Below, one piece after another: positions 18,743 to 27,175 of a stretch of DNA of 46,467 nt. The DNA is taken from assembly GCA_030833525.1 (NCBI GenBank), contig JAURGZ010000014.1, forward strand, positions 1 through 46,467. Reading direction: 5' to 3'. The notes beneath the pieces were generated by a model. The model searched no databases. It was not told the DNA's origin and was given only the letters and a program-made list of their open reading frames with translations. The first letter of the stretch is position 1. Each line of letters starts with the position of its first letter. Made by a program: the position numbers and the translations under genes. This DNA is from Bacteroidota bacterium (GTDB lineage: Bacteria > Bacteroidota > Bacteroidia > NS11-12g > UBA955).

Positions 18743-19483
18743 TTACAAGGTTTCAAACCAAACCAGCACTTCGGCTTCCAGTTTGATTTTTCGATAAACC
18801 ACGGCAGGTGGCGCATCTGATTGGTTGCCCGATCCGGCAAAAGACTCAAATTCATAATTGGTTTTGCCTCGGTCATTTCGATACCCGCGTACACTCATGC
18901 CATCCACGTGATTCCAATTGGTATTGTTCGTGGCGTCAATGAACAAAGGCTTTCCACAGCGTTGCCCAATGGCTTCCAGCATATCATCGGCTCGTTGCTT
19001 GGCATCGAGCATGGCTTGTTTGCGGGCCTCGCTCAACAGGGAATCGTATTGGCTGTGTTCCACTTTGTCGATGCTCGCAGAACGCACTTTTTGGTTTTTG
19101 AATGCATTAAAGGCAGATTTCACTTCTTGCGCGTTGTGCAAAAGCAAACTGTAGCTGCGCACATTGATGATTTCGTCATCGTTCCATCGAAAGGAGATGG
19201 TCTCTGAATCGGCGTTTTCCAGGCTCAAACGATCGCTGGGAATACCGGCTTGGTTCAAGGCCGCAATCAGTTTCTGTTCTTGTACATCGACGCTTATGAA
19301 ATCGCGTCCTTCGGTACGGTCAGCGATGGCAAGAGAAAGGGTAATGCGATCGGGAACAACTTGCAGGGTGGATTGACCCTGTACCTCGATGTATGGCGTG
19401 GCGGGAGGGGTTCCAGCCATTTGCGCCATGGAGAATGTGCTGCTGGCGAATGAAAAAGCCAGCATCATGGTATTTCGAAACAT
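18743..19483 (-). CDS. SIMPL domain (DUF541) protein
   Basis: PYIEVQGQSTLQVVPDRITLSLAIADRTEGRDF...AKQRADDMLEAIGQRCGKPLFIDA. Confidence 0.85.
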   Translation of the reverse strand: MFRNTMMLAFSFASSTFSMAQMAGTPPATPYIEVQGQSTLQVVPDRITLSLAIADRTEGRDFISVDVQEQKLIAALNQAGIPSDRLSLENADSETISFRWNDDEIINVRSYSLLLHNAQEVKSAFNAFKNQKVRSASIDKVEHSQYDSLLSEARKQAMLDAKQRADDMLEAIGQRCGKPLFIDATNNTNWNHVDGMSVRGYRNDRGKTNYEFESFAGSGNQSDAPPAVVYRKIKLEAEVLVWFETL

Positions 19484-19525
19484 GCATCTATAATAACAAC
19501 AGCCGTGCCAATTGCCCCAATATCG

Positions 19526-20203
19526 CTAGGAAATGATCATGCCATCGGCCATTTCTATGATGCGATCGGTTTTTTGGGCAAAGTCGGTGTCGTGGGTGAC
19601 GATCAGCAGCGATTGTTGCTGCGTTTGGGTGATTTCGCGAAAAATGTCGAAGACCCTTTGGGCGTTTTTGGAATCCAAATTACCCGTGGGTTCATCGCCC
19701 ATGATGATATCGGGGTTGTTGATCAGAGCTCGAGCAATGGCCACCCGCTGTTTTTGGCCACCCGAAATCTGAGTGGCTCGTTTCAAGGCTTGCTCATCTA
19801 CGTCGAGCAATCGCAGTTTCTCCATGGCATCGTGTTCGATTTCTTCCTTGCTTTTCAAGCCCAATTTCAAAGCGGGAAGCATGACATTGCGCAAGACCGA
19901 GAATTCGGGGAGCAGGTAATGGAATTGGAACACAAAGCCTATATGCTGGTTGCGAATCCGGGCGAGTTCGGCGGCTTTTAAGCCTTTCAACGATTGGCCT
20001 GCGAGCAATAAATCTCCTTCGTATTGGGTGTCCATGGTAGACAATACATACAAAAGGGTGCTTTTTCCGCAGCCCGATTTTCCCATGATCGAGACAAATT
20101 CACCTGCTTGTATGCTCAGGTCCAAGCCGCGCAGAATTTCCACTTCAACAGGGTCAAAGAACTTTTTGCGTATGCCGCGTGCTTCCAGAATCGAATGGGT
20201 CAT
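19526..20203 (-). CDS. ABC transporter ATP-binding protein (LolD/MacB type)
   Basis: Walker A GKSGCGKST, signature ISGGQKQRVAIARAL, Walker B DIIMGDEPTGNLD. Confidence 0.93.
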   Translation of the reverse strand: MTHSILEARGIRKKFFDPVEVEILRGLDLSIQAGEFVSIMGKSGCGKSTLLYVLSTMDTQYEGDLLLAGQSLKGLKAAELARIRNQHIGFVFQFHYLLPEFSVLRNVMLPALKLGLKSKEEIEHDAMEKLRLLDVDEQALKRATQISGGQKQRVAIARALINNPDIIMGDEPTGNLDSKNAQRVFDIFREITQTQQQSLLIVTHDTDFAQKTDRIIEMADGMIIS

Positions 20204-21465
20204 TGGCCTCTTAGAATGTCTACGGGATCGATGCGGCCGGCCTTGCGCGAGGGCATGTATCCGGCGAAAAAGGTCGTGATCAGGGCAAATACAATCCCAA
20301 TGACGTAAAACTGCGGATTGAAATTGACGGGGAAGGTTTTGATCGTGGGAAGCGCTTCGGTTTCAAATGGAGCTTGGGATATGCCATAAGAGGCCAGAAA
20401 GCCAAAAATCAGACCCATGCTGGCCCCAATGACACCTATTAAGATGGCCTGATACAGGAAAATGCGCTGCACATCCAGGGCTGAAAATCCCGTGGCCTTG
20501 AGAATGGCGATGTCGGGCATCTTCTCATAAATCAACATATTCAATATGTTGTAAATGCCGAAACCAGCAACGATGAGAAGGGCCACCGAAACCGCATAGG
20601 TGATCATGTTTCGAATGCTGGTGCCCGTTTCAAATTGGGCGTTGGCCGTTTTGATATCGATCGCATTCACGCCCCAGCTGCTGCGCAATTCTTCGGCCAT
20701 GCCAGCGGCGGCTTCGATGTCGTGCAGCTTGAGGTGCAAATCGGTGAAATAATCGCCTCCTTCGCCGCTGAGCCGCTGAGCAGTGCCTATGTTGCAATAA
20801 CTGAATACCTTGTCGATATCGGCCAAGCCGCTCTGAAACAAGCCCACGATTTTCAATCGTTCCCGGCTGCCGTTGATGGAAACAATTTGCACATAATCGC
20901 CAATTTGAAGCGAAAGATTTTTGGCCACGCCAGCCCCCAGTACAATGGCGTTCTCGTTGCTTGCCAAATCTTCGGGCTTGCCCCCTACTATATACTGTTG
21001 GAAGTTGAACAAGCGGGCTTCTTCCAGCACATCCATGCCGGCTAAGCTACCGTTCAGTTGGACGGCCCCGGCTTGGTAAAAAATGCGGGTAGAAACTTGG
21101 GGCGTAATGCCTTTCACACGCGGATCCTTGCGCAATTCGGCCCGAATGGCCAGTCCATTTCGAAGTTTGAGTTGGCTGTTTTTGGGCTTGATGGAATGAA
21201 TGATGTGCGCTTTGTCTGCGTAAGGCGCAAAGTCTTCGATGGGCTGCCGCTCGCTCTGCTTGATCTCGTTGTATATGCGCACATGAGGCGTACGGTTCAA
21301 TATCAGCCCGTCGAGCAGGCCGTTCAAGCCGGTCATGAAACTGACCAATATGATGAAAACCCCAATGCCAAAGGTAACCCCCAAAGCAGCGATGGCCGAC
21401 TGCTTTTTGCGAGCCAACAAATGGGTTTTGGCGATGCCGAGCAACAGGGGGTTGTAGAGGCTCAT
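20200..21465 (-). CDS. ABC transporter permease (LolC/E, MacB/FtsX-like)
   Basis: N-terminal TM, large periplasmic domain, C-terminal FtsX-like TMs (MPDIAILKATGFSALDVQRIFLYQAILIGVIGASMGLIFGF). Start/stop overlap with ATPase. Confidence 0.9.
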   Translation of the reverse strand: MSLYNPLLLGIAKTHLLARKKQSAIAALGVTFGIGVFIILVSFMTGLNGLLDGLILNRTPHVRIYNEIKQSERQPIEDFAPYADKAHIIHSIKPKNSQLKLRNGLAIRAELRKDPRVKGITPQVSTRIFYQAGAVQLNGSLAGMDVLEEARLFNFQQYIVGGKPEDLASNENAIVLGAGVAKNLSLQIGDYVQIVSINGSRERLKIVGLFQSGLADIDKVFSYCNIGTAQRLSGEGGDYFTDLHLKLHDIEAAAGMAEELRSSWGVNAIDIKTANAQFETGTSIRNMITYAVSVALLIVAGFGIYNILNMLIYEKMPDIAILKATGFSALDVQRIFLYQAILIGVIGASMGLIFGFLASYGISQAPFETEALPTIKTFPVNFNPQFYVIGIVFALITTFFAGYMPSRKAGRIDPVDILRGQ

Positions 21466-22539
21466 TTACTGGGGTTTGACGAGTTGATCGCCGGCCTTTA
21501 AGCCGCCAATGACTTCCACCATGTTGATGCTTTGAATGCCTAGCTTGGGCGCTACTTGCTCGCCGCTGGCCAGAGTGACTTTCCCGTTTTTTAGGTAGAC
21601 AAGCGGCAGCACTACGGCGGCTGGTTTTTCTTGAATGACGATGGATGCTTCAGCTGACAAACCGGGGAACAAGGATAGGGAAGAGCCTTGAGCCGAGTCC
21701 AGGGAACATTCCAAGAATACCGTTCCACTTTTGGAGTCTACGTGTTGGTCAATTTGGCGCAGCCGTCCCGAAAAAACCCGGTCCCCGAAGGCATCGAATC
21801 GCAGGGCCACGGTTTGCCCTAAACGCACCCGGGCAGCATCGACCTCGTCGATTTGCAATTCGGCATAAAAACGTTCGGCCGATCCCAAGGTGGCCAAGGG
21901 CCTTTGGGGTACAATGCTTTCCCCAACCCGAACGCTCCATGCGTACAATTTGCCATCTTCAAGGGCTCTGACTTCGTAGTCACCGCGAGCGCTTCGAGCC
22001 AAGTTGGCGGCTGATTGGGCTTGATCGCGAGCAGCAGCCAGACGGCGTTTGCCATCCCAATAGGCATTCCAAGCAGACTCGCTTTGGCTGCGGCTGGACG
22101 CGAATTTGCTTTCGGCTTTTTCCCATTGCAAGCGCGTGCCAATGCCTTGCTCGAATAGGCGGCTTTGGCGGGCATACTGGAGGGAGTCGTCTCGGCGGTT
22201 CAACAGCGATTGCTGGTAGCTGTTCCAAAGGGATTGGACCTGGGTTTGGTATCCCGAGGCCGCGCGAAGCGCGGCCTCGGCACCCTGCAATTGCGCTTGG
22301 GCCTTATCGGCCTCGATCAGGGCAATGAGTTCGCCCGCTTGGACCGATTCACCTTCTCTTTTGAACAATTGCAGAATACGGCCTCCCACCGCTGACGAAA
22401 GTTCGTATTGCCCTTCGGCTCGCAAGCGAGCCGACGCATACACAGACTCCACGATGGGCTTAGACTCGACGGTGTAGGTTTCTTGCTTGGATTGGCAAGA
22501 GGCCAACGCCAACAGGCTTAGCAGGACCATTCCTCTCAT
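21466..22539 (-). CDS. Efflux periplasmic adaptor lipoprotein (HlyD/MacA-like)
   Basis: Lipobox LLALASCQS; EGQYELSSAVGGRILQLFKREGESVQAGELIALIEADKAQAQLQ. Start at 22539 preferred. Confidence 0.88.
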   Translation of the reverse strand: MRGMVLLSLLALASCQSKQETYTVESKPIVESVYASARLRAEGQYELSSAVGGRILQLFKREGESVQAGELIALIEADKAQAQLQGAEAALRAASGYQTQVQSLWNSYQQSLLNRRDDSLQYARQSRLFEQGIGTRLQWEKAESKFASSRSQSESAWNAYWDGKRRLAAARDQAQSAANLARSARGDYEVRALEDGKLYAWSVRVGESIVPQRPLATLGSAERFYAELQIDEVDAARVRLGQTVALRFDAFGDRVFSGRLRQIDQHVDSKSGTVFLECSLDSAQGSSLSLFPGLSAEASIVIQEKPAAVVLPLVYLKNGKVTLASGEQVAPKLGIQSINMVEVIGGLKAGDQLVKPQ

Positions 22540-22543
22540 AAAA

Positions 22544-22551
22544 CGAAGGTA
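22544..22551 (-). promoter_or_regulatory. Putative -7 element TACCTTCG (one mismatch to TAnnTTTG)
   Basis: Minus strand TACCTTCG-TTTT-ATG; same 4-nt spacing as other genes here. Confidence 0.4.
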
Positions 22552-22599
22552 AGGCTTATTGCACAAGGGAAATGTGACCGTTGTCATGCATGGTTATTC

Positions 22600-24240
22600 T
22601 CAGCGCTGGTATACGCTCTCGCCGGCCACAACCGTCTTCAAGACTTTGGCTTTTTTGATTTTGCTGGCCTCTGCTTCCAGGAGATTGCAATTCAATACCA
22701 CATAATCGGCTTGCATGCCAGCCGCTAGGCTGCCAACCCGAGTTTCATCAAAACCGGCAAAAGCGGCCCAATGCGTCATTCCCAATAGTGCTTCTTCTCG
22801 AGTTAGGGCTTGGTCTACCACAAAGGGGTTACCCAGTGTTCCCTGACGGTCCATGCGAAATACTGCCGAATAAAAGGTATTCAATGGGTTCAAATCTTCG
22901 ACGGGGAAATCGGTGCCTAAGGCCAATGATCCGGCGGTGTCTAGCAAATGGCGATAAGCATACGCGCCCGTCAGTCGATCTTCACACAAGCGGCTTTCAG
23001 CCCAGGGAGCATCGCTAGTCGCATGGGTGGGTTGAACACTGGGAATGATCGAGCGGCCTGCAAAATAGTGCCAATCACTGGGGCTTACGATTTGGGCATG
23101 TTCGACGCGCCAACGGGCATCGTGACCCGGTTGCAGAATGCTGTGAAAAAGATTCAGAACCAAGGCATTGGCGCTGTCTCCGATGGCGTGTACGCAAACT
23201 TGAATGCCGTTGTCTCTTAGGAAATAGGCATAGGAGCCCAATTCTTGAATGTTCATGAGCTGCAAGCCCCGGTGTTGCAGGCGGTCGCAATAATCTTCTT
23301 TGAGCAAGGCTCCTCGGGAACCCAAGGCTCCATCCAAATAGAATTTGACAGCATGCACATTCATGCGTTCGCTGCTCCATTGGCCGAATTGGGCAAGGTG
23401 TGAAAAGGTTTGCTCATTGGCCGAGAGCATGACATTGAGGCGAATTTTTAAGGCTCCAGATTCTTGCAACTGCTGCAACCAAAGGGTTTGTTCTACTTCC
23501 AATCCGGCTTCGTGAAGGCCGGTTAATCCTACCGCAAAGGCTTTTTGTTCGGCCGTTTTTACGGCCTGCTGCAGCGCCTGCGAATTCATAGCGGGAATGC
23601 GTTCCTTGATGTAGTCGGCGGCCGCATCGATGTATACGCCCTCGAATGACTCACCACCGTCGATCTGGAAATCTGAATCCACATTCAGCAAGCGTTCAGC
23701 GGCAGAATTGACCCATACGGCATGGCCGTCAACCCGAGAAAGGCAAACGGGGACATCGGGAAATGCAGCGTCCAAATCGGCGCGCGTTGGGAATTGCCCT
23801 CCCCACAGATTTTGGTCCCAACCTCGACCGATGATCCATGAGTCTGGTCGCAAGGCGATGGGCATTTTGGCTTGCTTTTTAGCCTGCTTTTGGGTGGCTT
23901 TGATCGCTTCTTTGATGCTGTTGGAACCGAAAAGGGAAGCCTCATTGAGTCCTTGAGCATAGCCCAAAAAGTGGCAGTGGGCATCGATGAAGCCCGGGTA
24001 AATAAAGGCCTTGCCGTAATCGCTGACCCTGGCGTTAGGATAGAGCGTTAAGGCTGAATCGGCAGATCCTATGTAGCGAATGCTGGAACCCTCGATGACC
24101 ATGGCTTCGGCCACGGGATGGCTCGTGTCAGAAGTGAAAATGCGCTCGGCCAATATGCATTGCGCGGTTTCAGACTGAGCCGATAACAGACTTGGTATGA
24201 GCAGAATTATCAAAAAAGCAATCGGACCCTTAGGGTACAT
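22600..24240 (-). CDS. Amidohydrolase family protein (YtcJ-like)
   Basis: Signal peptide at MYPKGPIAFLIILLIPSLLSAQ; YPGFIDAHCHFLGYAQG; LALGTDFPVEDLNPLNTFYSAVFRMDRQG. Confidence 0.9.
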   Translation of the reverse strand: MYPKGPIAFLIILLIPSLLSAQSETAQCILAERIFTSDTSHPVAEAMVIEGSSIRYIGSADSALTLYPNARVSDYGKAFIYPGFIDAHCHFLGYAQGLNEASLFGSNSIKEAIKATQKQAKKQAKMPIALRPDSWIIGRGWDQNLWGGQFPTRADLDAAFPDVPVCLSRVDGHAVWVNSAAERLLNVDSDFQIDGGESFEGVYIDAAADYIKERIPAMNSQALQQAVKTAEQKAFAVGLTGLHEAGLEVEQTLWLQQLQESGALKIRLNVMLSANEQTFSHLAQFGQWSSERMNVHAVKFYLDGALGSRGALLKEDYCDRLQHRGLQLMNIQELGSYAYFLRDNGIQVCVHAIGDSANALVLNLFHSILQPGHDARWRVEHAQIVSPSDWHYFAGRSIIPSVQPTHATSDAPWAESRLCEDRLTGAYAYRHLLDTAGSLALGTDFPVEDLNPLNTFYSAVFRMDRQGTLGNPFVVDQALTREEALLGMTHWAAFAGFDETRVGSLAAGMQADYVVLNCNLLEAEASKIKKAKVLKTVVAGESVYQR

Positions 24241-24245
24241 GGCAT

Positions 24246-24253
24246 TAAATTTG
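24246..24253 (+). promoter_or_regulatory. -7 promoter element TAAATTTG
   Basis: TAnnTTTG upstream of the OB-fold/YceI/cytochrome operon. Confidence 0.6.
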
Positions 24254-24327
24254 TTTAGAAGGCATGGGCTTGAAAAAGTCACAGCCCGAAAATACTCCAA
24301 ACGAAAACAACCCACCTACCCAGAACC

Positions 24328-24807
24328 GTGAAAAATTCTCCTAAAACTTACATTTGGCTCGCTGTTTTGCTCATCGCCCTGTTGGTGGGCATAGGTGTTT
24401 ATTTGTTCATGAAGCCAGCCGAGGTGAAAACCACGGGAAAGGCAGACTTTGACTTGAATTATTCAAATTGGCTGAATGAGCTCAATGACAATGCAGGAGA
24501 TACCGCCGCCCAGCGCTATCAAACCAAAAAAGTGCGTTTGCAAGCGGCCGTTGAATCAGTTCCCAATGCCGTTGACACGGCTCAGATTTTCGTACTGAGC
24601 AGTCCTGAGAACTTTGTAGTTCAAGCCGCTTTTCACGCCTCATTGAAAAAAGAGTTGGCCGGCATTTTACCTGGTGACTCGCTTGATTTATTGTGTTCTT
24701 GCAGCATTACCATGCCCGATCCCGAAATGGATCTGTTGGGTTCAGAGACATACATACAACTGACTCGTTGCAATGCTCTGAATTGGGTAAAATCCGGAAA
24801 TAATTAA
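24328..24807 (+). CDS. Membrane-anchored OB-fold (tRNA_anti-like) protein
   Basis: N-terminal TM TYIWLAVLLIALLVGIGVYLF and OB-like domain with LLCSCSITMPDPEMDLLGSETYIQLTRC. GTG start. Confidence 0.65.
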   Translation: MKNSPKTYIWLAVLLIALLVGIGVYLFMKPAEVKTTGKADFDLNYSNWLNELNDNAGDTAAQRYQTKKVRLQAAVESVPNAVDTAQIFVLSSPENFVVQAAFHASLKKELAGILPGDSLDLLCSCSITMPDPEMDLLGSETYIQLTRCNALNWVKSGNN

Positions 24808-24809
24808 TT

Positions 24810-25352
24810 ATGAAATACATAGCATTCTTCTTCGCCTTCGCGGCTTTGGGACTGAAAGCCCAAGTGTACCAAACCAAAACCGGTAGCATCACCTTTGTCA
24901 ATACGGCCGCTACTGGCAGTTTTGATGCCGTGAACAATCAAGTCGTGGCGGCACTTTCGGCCGAAAACGGCACGGTTCAATTTCGTGTGCCTGTCAACAG
25001 TTTTCAATTCAAAAAAGAGTTGATGCAACAGCATTTTCAAGAGAATTACATGGAAACGGCTACCTATCCGAATGCTTCATTTTCAGGGAAATTGGTCGAT
25101 GCCGCTGCTGTCAATTTTACCCGCCCAGGCACCTACAACGTAAAGGTAAAAGGCGATATGACCATGCACGGAGTCAGCAAGGCCATTGAAGTTCCAGGTC
25201 AAATTGTGGTGAGCGCCTCAGGTGTGACGCTCAAAGCGAATTTCGATGTGCTGTGTAGCGATTACAGCATCAACATTCCCCGCAACAATGCCTCTTCGGT
25301 TTCCAACAGCGTAGCGGTTAGCGTAAACTGTTCCCTGACTCCCCGTTCATGA
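24810..25352 (+). CDS. YceI family protein
   Basis: Signal peptide; ENYMETATYPNASFSGKLVD...KVKGDMTMHGVSKAIEVPGQI. Confidence 0.9.
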   Translation: MKYIAFFFAFAALGLKAQVYQTKTGSITFVNTAATGSFDAVNNQVVAALSAENGTVQFRVPVNSFQFKKELMQQHFQENYMETATYPNASFSGKLVDAAAVNFTRPGTYNVKVKGDMTMHGVSKAIEVPGQIVVSASGVTLKANFDVLCSDYSINIPRNNASSVSNSVAVSVNCSLTPRS

Positions 25353-26005
25353 TGAAACCCGTTTATTTAGCCATCCTTTCTGCGGCGATATGGGCCTCTG
25401 CTTGCACCCATGCGAAGGACCCAATCAATGATCCTGGCACAAACGACATCTGCTTTGAGCGGGATGTGTTGCCCATCTTTCAGTCGAATTGCGCGATGAG
25501 CGGATGCCACGATGCGGCCACCCGAGCCGATGGTGTCCAGTTGACCGATTATTCAAGCATCATGAATACCGGTGATGTCAAGCCCGGCAAACCCATGGAT
25601 TCTGATGTCTACGAAGAGATTGTAGAAGGCAAAATGCCCCCCTACGGCTATAGCAAGCTCACGCAAACCCAGATCGATTTGTTGAACAAGTGGATCAGCG
25701 AAGGGGCAAAAAATGGGGTAGATTGCCCCAGTACCTGTGACAGCAATACTTTCACCTACAGCGGGGCAGTTTCCAAAATCATGACCCAGCGTTGCGTGGG
25801 TTGCCACAGCGGCAGCAACCCTTCAGGAGGCATTGACTTGAGTAGCCATGCGGCCGTTAAGGCACAAGCTGCACGGGGAGCCCTAATGGGCAGTATTTTG
25901 GGGAAGGCCCCATGGAAATTCATGCCTCAAGGTGGAGCAGCTCTGAGCAGTTGCGAGGTGGCCCAAATTCGAAAATGGATCGATGCCGGTAGCCCCAATG
26001 ACTAA
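25349..26005 (+). CDS. Cytochrome c-domain protein, two heme-like domains (CX4CH and CXXCH)
   Basis: SNCAMSGCHDA, QRCVGCHSG; downstream KMPPYG and KFMPQGG as possible Met ligands; N-terminal signal with Cys. ATGA overlap with yceI. Confidence 0.8.
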   Translation: MMKPVYLAILSAAIWASACTHAKDPINDPGTNDICFERDVLPIFQSNCAMSGCHDAATRADGVQLTDYSSIMNTGDVKPGKPMDSDVYEEIVEGKMPPYGYSKLTQTQIDLLNKWISEGAKNGVDCPSTCDSNTFTYSGAVSKIMTQRCVGCHSGSNPSGGIDLSSHAAVKAQAARGALMGSILGKAPWKFMPQGGAALSSCEVAQIRKWIDAGSPND

Positions 26006-26360
26006 GGTTTCCTTTTGGCTGTTGGGCTTGGTTTTGGGCCTGAGCAGTTGCTACTACGACAACCGTGAAGACCTGTATGGCAGTGCGGGACCATGCGATA
26101 CAACGGCGGTTTCCTACACCACACACATCAAGCCTTTGATGGATCAGCAATGCGTGGGTTGCCACGGGGCTACGGCTCCTTCGGCGGGAATCTCTTTGCA
26201 CGATTGGGCTTCTGTGAAGGCCAGTGTGCAAGGGGGTCGTTTCGTCGGTTCAGTCGATTGGCAAACGGGATATTCGCCTATGCCCAAGGGCGGCTCCAAA
26301 TGGACGCCTTGTCAAATTTCCCAATTGAATGCTTGGGTCAACAAAGGAATGCCACAATGA
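25998..26360 (+). CDS. Cytochrome c-domain lipoprotein (single CXXCH)
   Basis: Lipobox LGLSSC; QQCVGCHGATAPSAGISLHDW; SPMPKGGSKWTPC. 8-bp overlap with previous gene. Confidence 0.8.
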   Translation: MTKVSFWLLGLVLGLSSCYYDNREDLYGSAGPCDTTAVSYTTHIKPLMDQQCVGCHGATAPSAGISLHDWASVKASVQGGRFVGSVDWQTGYSPMPKGGSKWTPCQISQLNAWVNKGMPQ

Positions 26361-27175
26361 GAAATGCCTGGTTAAGCTTGTTGGCCTTGTGTCCCTGGGC
26401 TGTTCTGGCTCAATTTCCCTTGGGAGAGGAATTGGGACACCAGAGCCTGCGCATTGTGAATCAGCAGGCCGCATCGGGTCCCGGTGAAGGGCATCTGGAA
26501 TTTTTCATTCAACACCGTTTTGGTGACTTTGCCCAGGGGGCATACAATGCTTTTGGATTGGATCAAAGCCAAATTCGATTGGGCTTGGACTATGGCTTGA
26601 GCGACCGATTGACCCTTGGTTTGGCTCGTTCCAGCTGGGGCAAAACTTCGAATGGATACTTCAAATACCAATTGGCGGGCCTGCGTGAAAATAGGCATTG
26701 GGACCTGACTTGGTTGAGCGATGTCAGCGTAAACGGCGAAGCGAGCAATGTTTGGGGCTTAGAACCCTTTTACTATTCGCATCGCCTTCGATATGTGCAT
26801 CAATTGATCGTCGGTCGTCGTTGGACTCCTCGCTTTTACGCGGCGGTGGTGCCCGGGGTGGTGCACATCAATTTGGTTGATGCCGCGAGTGACCCCAATG
26901 ATTTGCTCACTCTTTCGGCCTTTGCTCGTTACCGAGTTCAGCCTCACATAAACCTCACTTGGGAAATGCAAAACACCTTGCCCAGCGTCAGCGGGGCTGC
27001 CTTGACCTCGCCGCCCATGGCCTTGGGAATGGAGTTCATCGAGGGTCTTCATATATTTCAATTGAGCCTTGGCAATGCCCTGAGCATGAACGAGGCCTAT
27101 ATCAGTACAGCCAATCAAGGCGAGTGGAACGCAGCCCATCTGCGGGTCGGATTTAACATTGTAAGAAGATGGTAA
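26357..27175 (+). CDS. DUF5777-like beta-barrel outer membrane protein, copy 1
   Basis: EFFIQHRFGDFAQGAYNAFGLDQSQIRLGLDYGLSDRLTLGLARSSWGKTSNGYFKYQL. ATGA overlap with cytochrome gene. Confidence 0.75.
   Translation: MRNAWLSLLALCPWAVLAQFPLGEELGHQSLRIVNQQAASGPGEGHLEFFIQHRFGDFAQGAYNAFGLDQSQIRLGLDYGLSDRLTLGLARSSWGKTSNGYFKYQLAGLRENRHWDLTWLSDVSVNGEASNVWGLEPFYYSHRLRYVHQLIVGRRWTPRFYAAVVPGVVHINLVDAASDPNDLLTLSAFARYRVQPHINLTWEMQNTLPSVSGAALTSPPMALGMEFIEGLHIFQLSLGNALSMNEAYISTANQGEWNAAHLRVGFNIVRRW

Noticed and set aside
26093-26356. N-terminal extension of the first DUF5777 ORF
   Set aside because: Overlaps the cytochrome lipoprotein in another frame; a signal peptide begins at the 26357 ATG with an ATGA overlap.
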